From Nitrospiraceae bacterium (GTDB lineage Bacteria; Nitrospirota; Nitrospiria; Nitrospirales; UBA8639): a DNA stretch of 64,000 nt. Where the stretch lies: the NCBI GenBank assembly GCA_020632635.1, contig JACKFE010000007.1, positions 1 to 64,000 of the forward strand, given 5' to 3'. The notes under the pieces are model-generated. The model worked only from the letters and a program-made list of their open reading frames with translations, was not told the origin of the DNA and did no database searches. A program made the position numbers and the translations under genes. Shown here piece by piece: positions 1 through 8,088 of this stretch (position 1 is the first letter of the stretch; the number at the start of each line of letters is the position of its first letter).

Positions 1-54
1 GTCCACTTCATGTTTACCCTCCGTGTTCCGTCCTTGGCTCACGTCTTTCGGCAT
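1..54 (-). CDS. Start of an unidentified gene, cut by the left edge
   Basis: An ATG at 54-52 on the minus strand is preceded by AAGGAAAAC, a good ribosome-binding site, and the frame stays open for 18 codons to the window edge. The visible peptide begins MPKDVSQGRN and is hydrophilic. It follows the HlyC-like gene by about 40 bases on the same strand, so it is probably the next gene of that operon. The visible part is too short to assign a function. Confidence 0.45.
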   Translation of the reverse strand, partial: MPKDVSQGRNTEGKHEVD

Positions 55-95
55 GTTTTCCTTAATACCTATCTCTCGCATTCATTCTTAAAACC

Positions 96-455
96 TCAAG
101 AAAGCGTCGGTTGGACTTGAGAAGAATCAGCCATCGGCTTCTTGGTTTCCTGTGTCAAGGCGAATTTTTTATACGGTTTGTCTTTGAACACCGACGCTTC
201 GAGTTTCTTCACTAAGGCCCGCGCCACGTCCTGGGGTGCCAGCACGGCGAGTAGCCAGGGAATCTCCCCGCTCTTCCATTCATGTGGAGCTAAGCGAAAG
301 GGGATATTGGCTTGTTGTTGCGCTTCCAATTTTTTGTCTACCTCGTCGGAGACATGCGCCCACAAAGCCAGCCCCAACGGAATGGTTAATCCATTTTGAT
401 CTTTTAATTGGCCCCGCACGGTTGTGACTTGGTTGGCGGCCACCGCCGATTGCAT
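96..455 (-). CDS. HlyC-like toxin-activating lysine acyltransferase family protein, possibly inactive
   Basis: The 119-aa product matches the central and C-terminal part of the HlyC/ApxC family, which moves acyl groups from acyl-ACP to lysines of RTX toxins. The recognisable order is a PLGLALWAHVSDEVDKKL block, then APHEWKSGEIPWLLAVLAP, then a short basic tail. HlyC itself is about 170 aa. Two things are odd. With the ATG at 455 the N-terminal segment carrying the catalytic His is absent. The position of the catalytic Asp (WFID in HlyC) is Ala here (WLLA). The frame stays open upstream to 542 but offers no ATG, GTG or TTG. It lies 10 bases after an LPP20-like lipoprotein gene, and no RTX toxin is in the window. 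Family membership is fairly safe; enzymatic activity is doubtful. Confidence 0.7.
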   Translation of the reverse strand: MQSAVAANQVTTVRGQLKDQNGLTIPLGLALWAHVSDEVDKKLEAQQQANIPFRLAPHEWKSGEIPWLLAVLAPQDVARALVKKLEASVFKDKPYKKFALTQETKKPMADSSQVQPTLS

Positions 456-465
456 GAAGCGGTCG

Positions 466-1560
466 TCATGGTTGCGGACAGGCGTGTGAGGTGCGAGATG
501 CGTCAGATGGAGTATCGTGCGGGTGCAAGAGTGATTGAGTCAGAAAGCGGGCCACTTCTCGGCTGAGAACGTGTTGCATGACTCCGCTGGCGCGCACTTG
601 GGCTTCCCGTTCGGTGATATGCCCTTCCCGTCCCGTTTCGGAAATGACGCCGATTAGCTTGTGTCCAGGGTTTTCATAGATATCGATATCCCCACACCAT
701 CGCACATATTTGAATAAGGGATCAGGCAAGGCGACGGTCCATATCCGGCCTTGGCCCTCAATGGCCAAATCGCCGCCCTCCTGGGAAGTGCTCGCGGTGA
801 CATTGCCGAATAAGCCTTCTTGCTTGAGCCCATCCAAGATGGCCCGTTCGAGTTCGTCATGATGGTCTCCCGTCAGCGAGACCGTGATCACTAAGTCCCG
901 ACTGACGAAGTCCTGAAACTCGCGCTGAATGGTGGGCACTTGATAGGGAGCCATAAGGCTTTCCCCGCTGGGGCGAATAACGCGAAGGTCCGCATTGAGC
1001 GCGGTACGATCTTCCAGTAGGCGCATAGCCTCTTTGAATCCACGGATACGTTGACTTTTTTGCTGGTGTGATCGGCCTTGCCGGACCATATTCTCAATCG
1101 TGGCGTCCAGGGTGTCCAGCCGTTCAAGGATGCCGTGTTCGGCTTGTTGCCGGTCCAACCCAGCGAGGGCAAAGAATTGGTGCTTGGATGGCTGATACCA
1201 CACCTCCAGCACGTTGACATTTTCCAAGACTTTACTCGTGGTGACTTGCGTACGGTGATCCAATTGCAATGCTCGCTGCGTGTGACTCATGTCACCGGAT
1301 TCGTACAGGGCATAGGTTTCTCGATCTATCGATTGGGCTTTGACCCTGGCGGAAAATACGCGGGCAACGGCCGTATAGGCCCGTTGTTCGGCTTGCTCGC
1401 GTGACTCGGCTTCTCCGATGCCCGTGAGGAACCGGTCAGGCGGATAGACCTGGTGTGGCGACATGATCCAATCCGGCGGAGTCTCGCCCGCCAACCAGGC
1501 ACATCCTCCAGGGAGGACGCCAAGCCATACGGTGATGAGAAGGAATATTCGAAACGTCAT
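466..1560 (-). CDS. LPP20-like lipoprotein, 364 aa
   Basis: A signal peptide ends in the lipobox LPGGC (C20), so the protein should be lipid-anchored. Residues about 30-130 (PPDWIMSP...YPPDRFLTGIGEAESREQAEQRAYTAVARVFSARV) have the LPP20/FlgP-type pattern: a glycine-bearing strand followed by an alanine-rich helix. The remaining 230 residues contain further alpha/beta repeats that I cannot assign. The gene starts 6 bases after the COG3014 gene and is followed by the HlyC-like gene after 10 bases, so the five genes are probably one transcript. A role in cell-envelope maintenance is inferred from the LpoB neighbour. Confidence 0.75.
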   Translation of the reverse strand: MTFRIFLLITVWLGVLPGGCAWLAGETPPDWIMSPHQVYPPDRFLTGIGEAESREQAEQRAYTAVARVFSARVKAQSIDRETYALYESGDMSHTQRALQLDHRTQVTTSKVLENVNVLEVWYQPSKHQFFALAGLDRQQAEHGILERLDTLDATIENMVRQGRSHQQKSQRIRGFKEAMRLLEDRTALNADLRVIRPSGESLMAPYQVPTIQREFQDFVSRDLVITVSLTGDHHDELERAILDGLKQEGLFGNVTASTSQEGGDLAIEGQGRIWTVALPDPLFKYVRWCGDIDIYENPGHKLIGVISETGREGHITEREAQVRASGVMQHVLSREVARFLTQSLLHPHDTPSDASRTSHACPQP

Positions 1561-1566
1561 GATTCG

Positions 1567-3111
1567 TTAGTGCCAGTATTGATGAATCAGCATCAGGGTT
1601 TCTCCCCCGGTTAGGGAGACCGGCCGTCGTTGGTCCTCTCCCACTTCTCGGCCGTCATGATCCATGGACTGAATGCCGACAACAGAGTCCCCTGGTTTCA
1701 CCCATACTCGCGTGAGTTCAATTTCGCCGGGAAGTGTGCGCCAGGTTCGTGTATCGGCTTCTTCCGTGGCTAAGGCAAAGATTCGGGCGATACCTCCTAC
1801 CAAGGGGCCAATCCAATCCCGATGGTTTCGTCCGGCCGCCGCCCGGGCTCCCAGGCCGATGCCTTCGGCCGCCGCCATTTTCATGGCAGATCGCGCGACC
1901 GCCCGCAAGACTAATCCATCGTAATCATCGGCCAGATTTTTTTCGGCTACTGCGGCCAGGTCATACACACGCTGCGATTGCTTGTTCACCTGCGTCGACC
2001 CACTTTGGACCTTGATCACATCGTACGCCACTGAGCTATGCGGCATGGTAAAACGAGGCAACGCAATTCGGGCAATCCGTCCATGAATGCCATACAACAG
2101 CGCCTCCCCACCTCTGGTGGCCCGAGAACTCCGGCCGAAGCCGGGTTTGGTCAGGGCAACCAACTGCAAGGCATCTAAGCTGACCGGGACGTCGATCACC
2201 AGGTCTTCTTTTTTGGGGCCTTGTCCATGATAACTGATCACGAGTAATTGTGCGGATTCCCCTGGATTGTCCAGGGTCAGGGCGCTGGCGACATCAGGAT
2301 ATTTGGTCCGATACTGCTGGGCTTCGTCCGGCAACCCTAATCGTTCCGCTGTGCGAATCAAATCCGTCTTCAGCAGATCGGGAAGGAGCACTCTCGACCA
2401 CGCGCGGCTGTCCTCATAGACCAGTTCGGCCTTACGATACCCCACGTAGGCATTATTGAGGTCCCCGGTGATCTCGTACAGCATCCCTACCAGATATCGG
2501 GCAAACGGATCCTCCTGATAGGCCTCTGTGCTTTCCTGCTTGTCGTGCAAGACGTTCAGACGGTGGTCGATGCGTCGGGCTTCGACCATGGCCTCGTTCC
2601 ACTGCTGAAGGGCCGCATAATTCAAGGCCTTGATAACGTTGATCATCACATGTTCATGGGGTGTGCCTTCATAGGGTTTTCGCGCTTCGTTGACCAGAAG
2701 AGCCGAGGCTTCGTCTCGAAGACGAGTGGTATACAACTCTTCGACCAGTTGATAGGCTTCTTCCAGTACTTGGTTGCTTTCGGAATAATACCCGGCCAAA
2801 TGCTGGACCATGCCCTGATCCAGGAGATACAGCAGATAGTCTTTCTTGCCATACTGATCTTTGGCTGATTGGATGATTTCAACGGCTTCTTGGGGATTGC
2901 CTTGGAACAGGCTGCGTTCGATTCCGGCATAATGCGACATCGGCGCACTGCAGCCTGTCAGCCACAGAACTATCACGACATGCCAGAGGGTTCCAAGAGA
3001 CGTGCGAATGAATAGGGCCGAAAGGAGGAAGGATGGGCGGCAACGGTAACCGAGGACCCTGCCGAGAAAAGGGAAACCGTGATCAATCAGCCGTGCGTCT
3101 GGCAAGGGCAC
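1567..3111 (-). CDS. COG3014-type TPR-like lipoprotein
   Basis: This 514-aa protein matches the COG3014 family, known from genomic clusters with LpoB and LPP20 lipoproteins. After the lipobox LTGC (C54) come helical repeats (about residues 60-270, e.g. IERSLFQGNPQEAVEIIQSAK, ALNYAALQQWNEAMVEARRIDHRL), then a beta-rich region. The start is GTG at 3111 or TTG at 3105; no later start lies before the lipobox. This leaves an unusually long 53-residue stretch before the cysteine, containing a second hydrophobic segment. It is downstream of lpoB by 14 bases and upstream of the second LPP20 gene by 6. Its biochemical function is unknown. Confidence 0.8.
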   Translation of the reverse strand: MPLPDARLIDHGFPFLGRVLGYRCRPSFLLSALFIRTSLGTLWHVVIVLWLTGCSAPMSHYAGIERSLFQGNPQEAVEIIQSAKDQYGKKDYLLYLLDQGMVQHLAGYYSESNQVLEEAYQLVEELYTTRLRDEASALLVNEARKPYEGTPHEHVMINVIKALNYAALQQWNEAMVEARRIDHRLNVLHDKQESTEAYQEDPFARYLVGMLYEITGDLNNAYVGYRKAELVYEDSRAWSRVLLPDLLKTDLIRTAERLGLPDEAQQYRTKYPDVASALTLDNPGESAQLLVISYHGQGPKKEDLVIDVPVSLDALQLVALTKPGFGRSSRATRGGEALLYGIHGRIARIALPRFTMPHSSVAYDVIKVQSGSTQVNKQSQRVYDLAAVAEKNLADDYDGLVLRAVARSAMKMAAAEGIGLGARAAAGRNHRDWIGPLVGGIARIFALATEEADTRTWRTLPGEIELTRVWVKPGDSVVGIQSMDHDGREVGEDQRRPVSLTGGETLMLIHQYWH

Positions 3112-3125
3112 CGGGTAGCATCGGG

Positions 3126-3773
3126 TTAAAACAGCAGGCGTTTTCGTTCAACGACTTTTTTAATTTTTTTCTGTCCGTACCAGGACTTCACATTGTTTTC
3201 TAAATCTATCAGATCCAGATCCACTTGGTAGAAAATTGCTTGAGTTCCGCCGGACTCATCCACGATGGTGGAGATGGTGCCCTTCATCATGAAATCGGCA
3301 CCCAGCTCCTGTCCTGGGCGCTTCTGTGTATCCTCGCGTGCATGCACGGCTTGCTCTTTGCGTTCTTCGCGTATTTCATCCCGTTCATTTTTACTGGCGA
3401 CGAACACGACTTGTTGGGAATTGGTCATCTCTCGCTGCAAATCGGTCACAAACGTGCCGACGTCGATGTGTTCATGGCTTTTGTTCAGAATCGTGCCCAC
3501 AATGACCACTGGCTGCCTACCGGATTTGGCAGAGAAATTTTCCAGCCATGGTTGTTTCACCATCTCCTTGATCATGGTTTCCGCCACCATTTGAGAGTCA
3601 GTATCATTCCAGCGGCCGCTCAAATCTGTGACCACGCCGGGATCAACGCGTGTGACGCGTTTTTCCTTTCCGCAAGCGGATACGGCAAGCATGATCATGA
3701 CAGCGAGCAGGCACAGCCCCCACCCCGCGCGAGTAGCACATCTTAGATCTTTCATCTGTATGTGGCATTCCAT
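3126..3773 (-). CDS. lpoB: Penicillin-binding protein activator LpoB-like lipoprotein
   Basis: The protein has a lipoprotein signal (LAVSAC) followed by the LpoB/YcfM domain: DLSGRWNDTDSQMVAETMI, VVIVGTILNKSHEHIDVGTFVTDLQREM, and GADFMMKGTISTIVDESGG. In E. coli, LpoB is an outer-membrane lipoprotein that activates PBP1b for peptidoglycan synthesis. The start is ambiguous: ATG 3773 is used here, ATG 3755 is an alternative, and a TTG lies at 3797; none has a strong ribosome-binding site. It is the second gene of the lipoprotein operon, 33 bases after the first LPP20 gene. The family call is strong; the target PBP is not in the window. Confidence 0.85.
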   Translation of the reverse strand: MECHIQMKDLRCATRAGWGLCLLAVMIMLAVSACGKEKRVTRVDPGVVTDLSGRWNDTDSQMVAETMIKEMVKQPWLENFSAKSGRQPVVIVGTILNKSHEHIDVGTFVTDLQREMTNSQQVVFVASKNERDEIREERKEQAVHAREDTQKRPGQELGADFMMKGTISTIVDESGGTQAIFYQVDLDLIDLENNVKSWYGQKKIKKVVERKRLLF

Positions 3774-3806
3774 GGCTGAACGTGAGAAGTCGAGCAAGGG
3801 AAGAAC

Positions 3807-4361
3807 TTACAGCCCACCCGGCCGCTTGGCCTCTTCTTGTTCTAATTTTTTAAAGGCCCGGTCGGCATTTTTCCGAACAAACTCCCGCACTTCGGCATCC
3901 AATTCTTGAGCCTGCTGAAGGGCTTCCTTCATTTCCTCGAACGAGAGTTTGGTCAACACGTAGTAGGTTGCCGATTCTTCATCCTTATACCGATCGATTG
4001 GACGCACCCCATTTAAGGTCACGGCAGAAAAGGTTTTGACCGCCCGTTCTACATTTTGTTCTTCGGTGGATTTGGTGAAATTACCGGCGGTGGTGGATGC
4101 CGCATAGTCTTGCATCAAATAAGCGGTGTAGGTTCTGAACGTTTTCGCCAGTTCCGCACGCGCCCGATTTTCCGCGGTTTCCCACGCCAGCGGCTCGTTC
4201 TTGACACCAACGACAGAACCCACCCCATAAATCGATTTGGAATCGTCCTTATTCATAACTCCCGACCCCTCTTCCACCCATTTGGGTGGACCACCACAGG
4301 CGGAGAGGCCTAAGAGGAGAACGGCACACATCCCAATCGAGAATAGTAAGCGCTTGATCAT
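3807..4361 (-). CDS. LPP20 family lipoprotein, first gene of the lipoprotein operon
   Basis: A signal peptide ends in LSAC followed by GGPPKWVEEGSGVMNKDDSKSIYGVGSVVGVKNEPLAWETAENRARAELAKTFRTYTAYLMQDY. This is the LPP20 fold signature: Gly-rich strand, then an Ala/Arg-rich helix. A charged helical tail (EALQQAQELDAEVREFVRKNADRAFKKLEQEEAK) follows. ATG 4361 is preferred because it begins the signal peptide directly and a GAGGAG lies upstream; ATG codons at 4385 and 4373 are alternatives. It heads the LPP20-lpoB-COG3014-LPP20-HlyC-like series. A structural or assembly role in the outer envelope is inferred. Confidence 0.8.
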   Translation of the reverse strand: MIKRLLFSIGMCAVLLLGLSACGGPPKWVEEGSGVMNKDDSKSIYGVGSVVGVKNEPLAWETAENRARAELAKTFRTYTAYLMQDYAASTTAGNFTKSTEEQNVERAVKTFSAVTLNGVRPIDRYKDEESATYYVLTKLSFEEMKEALQQAQELDAEVREFVRKNADRAFKKLEQEEAKRPGGL

Positions 4362-4576
4362 ATTCCAAGACATCTCCTCATGCACAACAATGGAAGGCAG
4401 AATTTATTGAGAGGACTGCTGGATGGTCTATATCGGTTCACCAAAGAAAATGCTAGCATTGCCCCTGAAACCTGTCAAGAAAATGCAGGCGCGATAATGA
4501 CATGGGAAGACGCGTCAGGCACAGAGACAAGACGCTGTTCTTTTTACTGTTTGAGGTTCATGAAGGAGGAAGGATT

Positions 4577-4747
4577 GTGGCTGATGTGCACATCGAGGAT
4601 GGAATTATTCGCATCAAGGATTTAGATATTCAGGATTTCAAGTCCGCTAAGGTGTTAGCTGAATATCCAGAGGCCCGTTGGCCAGAGATAACCAGGCGGG
4701 CTCTCAAGATTGGATTAGGTTATCTTCAAGGCGGCGCGGAGGATTAG
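4577..4747 (+). CDS. Small conserved-looking hypothetical protein, 56 aa
   Basis: The frame opens at ATG 4502, but a strong ribosome-binding site (AAGGAGGAAGG, 4563-4573) sits just before an in-frame GTG at 4577, so the GTG start is preferred. The peptide (VADVHIEDGIIRIKDLDIQDFKSAKVLAEY...) looks like a compact beta/alpha domain with no signal peptide or membrane segment. Its stop overlaps the end of the convergent DUF3015-like gene by four bases. No family recognised. Confidence 0.5.
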   Translation: MADVHIEDGIIRIKDLDIQDFKSAKVLAEYPEARWPEITRRALKIGLGYLQGGAED

Positions 4748-5253
4748 TTTCCTGTCACATCGTCTTTCCTGATCGCCTGATGAGCGATGAGCAAGGATTT
4801 ATGATCCTTGCTTACCTGGACGGAATGGGCCGTTTCCCAGATTGGCTTCAGCCGGTGAATACGCTCTAGAAATTGATCCAACGAAAACGAGCCCTTGGCT
4901 CCAGCTGCTGACAGCAGTGCCGCATAATGGGCTTGTATCGTTTGGCTAAACCGACTGTGATCTCCCGGGCGCACGCCGAGAATGGCTCCAAAGGCCCGAA
5001 GATATTCCCCTTCCCCCTGGGCCATCTCTGGAAGGAGATGGTCATAATTCTGAGCCACAAAGGCTTGGGCCTGTTTCCCTTCACGAACCAACCCGTTTTC
5101 CGCCCACCAGGCCTGGCCGGAAGTGGAAGACAGAAATTCTGTTGTCCCGTCAGTGGTCGTATCCGTAGTGGCTTTGATGGTACAGCCAGAGATGAAGAAC
5201 AAACAGACTAATGCACTGCCCCACCATGGTGGAAATCCTAGCCTGGCGTTCAT
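4744..5253 (-). CDS. DUF3015-like lipoprotein
   Basis: The protein starts with a hydrophobic signal (SALVCLFFISGC) whose lipobox ISGC predicts lipid anchoring, followed by a Thr-rich linker. The mature part (TSGQAWWAENGLVREGKQAQAFVAQNYDHLLPEMAQGEGEYLRAFGAILGV) resembles DUF3015, a family with no assigned function. ATG 5253 is chosen because a G-rich site (TAGGGGGGA) lies about 8 bases upstream; ATG 5262 would sit directly on it. The gene is separated from the LPP20 operon by the small plus-strand gene. Family assignment is from pattern memory and moderately sure. Confidence 0.65.
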   Translation of the reverse strand: MNARLGFPPWWGSALVCLFFISGCTIKATTDTTTDGTTEFLSSTSGQAWWAENGLVREGKQAQAFVAQNYDHLLPEMAQGEGEYLRAFGAILGVRPGDHSRFSQTIQAHYAALLSAAGAKGSFSLDQFLERIHRLKPIWETAHSVQVSKDHKSLLIAHQAIRKDDVTGN

Positions 5254-5411
5254 GATGAGCATCCCCCCTACTTTTTTTGAAAGGTTTTTTAGAACAACTG
5301 CTTTCTATTTAGCATAGGTCGTTTTATCATATGTTTTACCGAAAGGTCACGATGATCTTGACCGAAGAGACAAATCGCCCATAACTCACGATTTCTTTTC
5401 CAGACTCCTGC

Positions 5412-6935
5412 ATGTTACGCCCTGACGATCACCCCGAACTCGACAAACGCCATCTCTCCGCCGCTGATCTTGAAGCGCAAGTGGCTCGCCTGAATCGGGG
5501 TACTGTTCCCCTGAACATTCTTCGTCCCTGCCATGTGGAAGATGGAATTGTGCAATTGCCTTCTGCTCTGTTTGATGCTTATCGCCAAGCCTGGTCTGAC
5601 GTGGTCAACGCAGGAAGGGTTTCCAAGTTTATTCCCGCCTCTGGGGCGGCCACCAGAATGTTTCAATCCCTTCTCCAATATTTACATGATCCCACTCATC
5701 CATGGGCATATGTGAAAGATTTAGAAACGTCTCTTGAGCAGTTTCCATTTTCACTCCCTCTTGCGCAGATATTACAACAACAGGGATTTCATCTGGAAAC
5801 CTTACGAAACTGTCAGAATTTCGTGCCTCTGCTTGAGGCATTGCTGGGACCTTCCGGCCTCAATTATGGCAGTTTTCCCAAAGCCCTTTTGCCTTTTCAT
5901 CGATATCCTGGAGAAATACGGACTGCCCTGGAAGAACATGTTCATGACGGCATTCGCCTCATTCGAGATCGCCAGGGATGTATGCGATGTCATGTCACCG
6001 TCTCACCCGAACACTACGATCCGGTTCACCGGCATCTCGCCATGATCCAAGAACAGTGGGCTGCGTCCGGGTTTACCGTGGAATTTTCAATTTCTACTCA
6101 ATCTTCGACAACCGATACGGTTGCCTTAGATTCGAAAGGCCGTCTTGTCCGTATGGAAACTGGGGCTCTCCTCTTTCGACCAGGAGGTCATGGGGCCTTA
6201 CTCCACAATATCCAGTATTCGCAAGGCGATATCGTGTTGATCTCCAATATTGATAATGTCGTTCCCGACTATCTGAAGGAACCGGTCCTGGAATGGCGAA
6301 GGCTCTTGGGAGGATATTTCAGTATCCTCCAATCTCGTCTCGGATCTTTATTACGGTCCTTGTTTCAAGCCTCATCAGCCGAATTGGTACTCCGTGAATG
6401 TGAAACTTTCTTGCAGCAGGAATTGGGGGAACCCTTGCCTGCCTTTTATGATAAATGGACCTCTGCAGGGCAAACGGCCTTTTTTCAAGGATATTTGAAC
6501 AGACCGTTACGGGTGTGTGGGATGGTACAAAATACGGGAGATCCAGGAGGGGGGCCTTTCTGGGTGGAAGACCAGAGCGGAGCAACTTCCAAGCAAATCG
6601 TGGAGCAAGCTCAGATCGATTCGCACTCCCCAGCACAGCAGAGATTATTTTCGGAGAGCACGCATTTCAATCCGGTGGACATGGTCTGTGGTATCAGGGA
6701 CTTTCAAGGAATGTCCTTTGATTTATCTCAATTCACCGATCCCGAAACGGCTTTTGTGGCCCACAAATCCTATCAAGGGCAACCCATTACGGTTCTCGAA
6801 TGGCCGGGTCTGTGGAATGGCGGTATGGCCCATTGGATCACCGTGTTCGTAGAGATTCCCCGCAGTATGTTCAATCCGGTAAAAACCTACCGGGATTGGC
6901 TCCATCCCCACCACCAGCCTCCTCAACCCTCGTGA
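5412..6935 (+). CDS. DUF4301 family protein
   Basis: This 507-aa soluble protein matches DUF4301, seen mainly in Bacteroidota. The N-terminal part has a nucleotidyltransferase-like look: VSKFIPASGAATRMFQ (about residues 75-90) resembles the Gly-rich loop of sugar-nucleotide transferases, and DIVLISNIDNVVPDYL (about 276-291) could hold a metal-binding Asp. That mechanistic reading is inference. The C-terminal portion (FQGYLNRPLRVCGMVQNTGDPGGGPFWVEDQSG, then a GLWNGGMAHWITVFVEIP ending) is also typical. There is no signal peptide. It stands alone, 211 bases before the pyrophosphatase gene. Confidence 0.75.
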   Translation: MLRPDDHPELDKRHLSAADLEAQVARLNRGTVPLNILRPCHVEDGIVQLPSALFDAYRQAWSDVVNAGRVSKFIPASGAATRMFQSLLQYLHDPTHPWAYVKDLETSLEQFPFSLPLAQILQQQGFHLETLRNCQNFVPLLEALLGPSGLNYGSFPKALLPFHRYPGEIRTALEEHVHDGIRLIRDRQGCMRCHVTVSPEHYDPVHRHLAMIQEQWAASGFTVEFSISTQSSTTDTVALDSKGRLVRMETGALLFRPGGHGALLHNIQYSQGDIVLISNIDNVVPDYLKEPVLEWRRLLGGYFSILQSRLGSLLRSLFQASSAELVLRECETFLQQELGEPLPAFYDKWTSAGQTAFFQGYLNRPLRVCGMVQNTGDPGGGPFWVEDQSGATSKQIVEQAQIDSHSPAQQRLFSESTHFNPVDMVCGIRDFQGMSFDLSQFTDPETAFVAHKSYQGQPITVLEWPGLWNGGMAHWITVFVEIPRSMFNPVKTYRDWLHPHHQPPQPS

Positions 6936-7146
6936 GCGGATATGGTTAGGGCAAATCGATTGGGCCATTTCTTGCTTGAAATCTTTATCTGATTCCTGTT
7001 GTTTTTTATTTCTGCTCGTTGATATTTTGAGCATACCGGTGGCTTGAACTATTTCCCCCTATTCCCCACCAAAATCCTCACTTCCCGGATTGAATTTACC
7101 GACATATCTGGACATCTGTCTTTATTCATTTTTTCTGAAGGTCCTT

Positions 7147-7836
7147 ATGAACGACAAAGAATTTTTTTCTCTCTGGCAAAAGATCGGTATTCCCTGTAAA
7201 TCGCATCCCTGGCATGGCGTAGAAATTGGAAAGCACGCACCTGATTGTCTGACGGTCTACATTGAAATTGTGCCTACAGATACCGTGAAATATGAACTGG
7301 ATAAGGTATCCGGGCATCTTCGCGTCGATCGGCCTCAACGGTATTCCAACGTATGTCCGACATTATACGGGTTAATCCCTCAAACCTATTGTGGCCCATC
7401 CGTGGGCGAATACAGCGCCTCGCTTCTGAACCGTCCTGGGTTAATGGGGGATGAAGATCCGCTGGATATCTGCGTGTTGACGGAAAAAAGTATTACCCAC
7501 GGAGACATCTTATTGGAGGCTATTCCCATTGGCGGTCTCCGGATGATCGATGGACAAGAAGCTGATGATAAAATCGTGGCCATTTTAAAAGGTGACACCT
7601 TTCAGGAGCAGTGGAAGGACATTAAGGACTGTCCGCTTCCTCTGATCGAACGTCTCATGCATTATTTTCTGACGTATAAAGATGCACCCGGCTCAGAGAA
7701 GAAACATTGTGAAATCACGCATGTCTATGGCCGTGAGGAAGCCCATGAAATTATCCGCCGCAGTCAACGGGATTACTTGGCAAAGTTCGGACAACTCCAG
7801 GCTCAATTGGCCTCACTAGGCTCTACTCTGAATTAA
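7147..7836 (+). CDS. ppa: Inorganic pyrophosphatase, family I
   Basis: Soluble family I pyrophosphatase hydrolyses PPi to two Pi with Mg2+. Visible elements are EIVPTDTVKYELDKVSGHLRVDR (substrate-binding Lys/Arg), the metal-binding GDEDPLDICVL motif, and GQEADDKIVAI. The segment CPTLYGLIPQTYCG marks the longer variant of the family. At 229 aa it is longer than the E. coli enzyme (about 176 aa). ATG 7147 is preferred over an in-frame TTG at 7090 because the latter adds a hydrophobic stretch unrelated to the family. It precedes acs, whose ligase reaction releases PPi, so a functional pairing is plausible. Confidence 0.9.
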   Translation: MNDKEFFSLWQKIGIPCKSHPWHGVEIGKHAPDCLTVYIEIVPTDTVKYELDKVSGHLRVDRPQRYSNVCPTLYGLIPQTYCGPSVGEYSASLLNRPGLMGDEDPLDICVLTEKSITHGDILLEAIPIGGLRMIDGQEADDKIVAILKGDTFQEQWKDIKDCPLPLIERLMHYFLTYKDAPGSEKKHCEITHVYGREEAHEIIRRSQRDYLAKFGQLQAQLASLGSTLN

Positions 7837-7977
7837 CCCTCACGTTAAGTATCTGACGCCAAGTCTCCTGACAGAGTAGGCCTACAATCAGCAGATTTCC
7901 ACTTCCTTGTTCTCATTGAAAAAAAGAGCTGGGTGCCTGGTATTTCCCTCAAAGAGCCGGCGCAAAGCTTCAATTCA

Positions 7978-8005
7978 GCCGCAGGCCTCTTGATGCCGCA
8001 GGCCT
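7978..8005. repeat. Tandem 11-base direct repeat upstream of acs
   Basis: GCCGCAGGCCT occurs at 7978-7988 and again at 7995-8005, one and a half helical turns apart, 84-111 bases before the acs start. It could be a regulator-binding site. No clear -35/-10 pair is visible nearby. Confidence 0.35.
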
Positions 8006-8088
8006 ATCACAGCATAATGGGTGTGTCAGCACATTCAGTAGCCCTGTGATTCTTTTTTGAAGGACTGTATAGAGGAGGCGTTTTTGCT

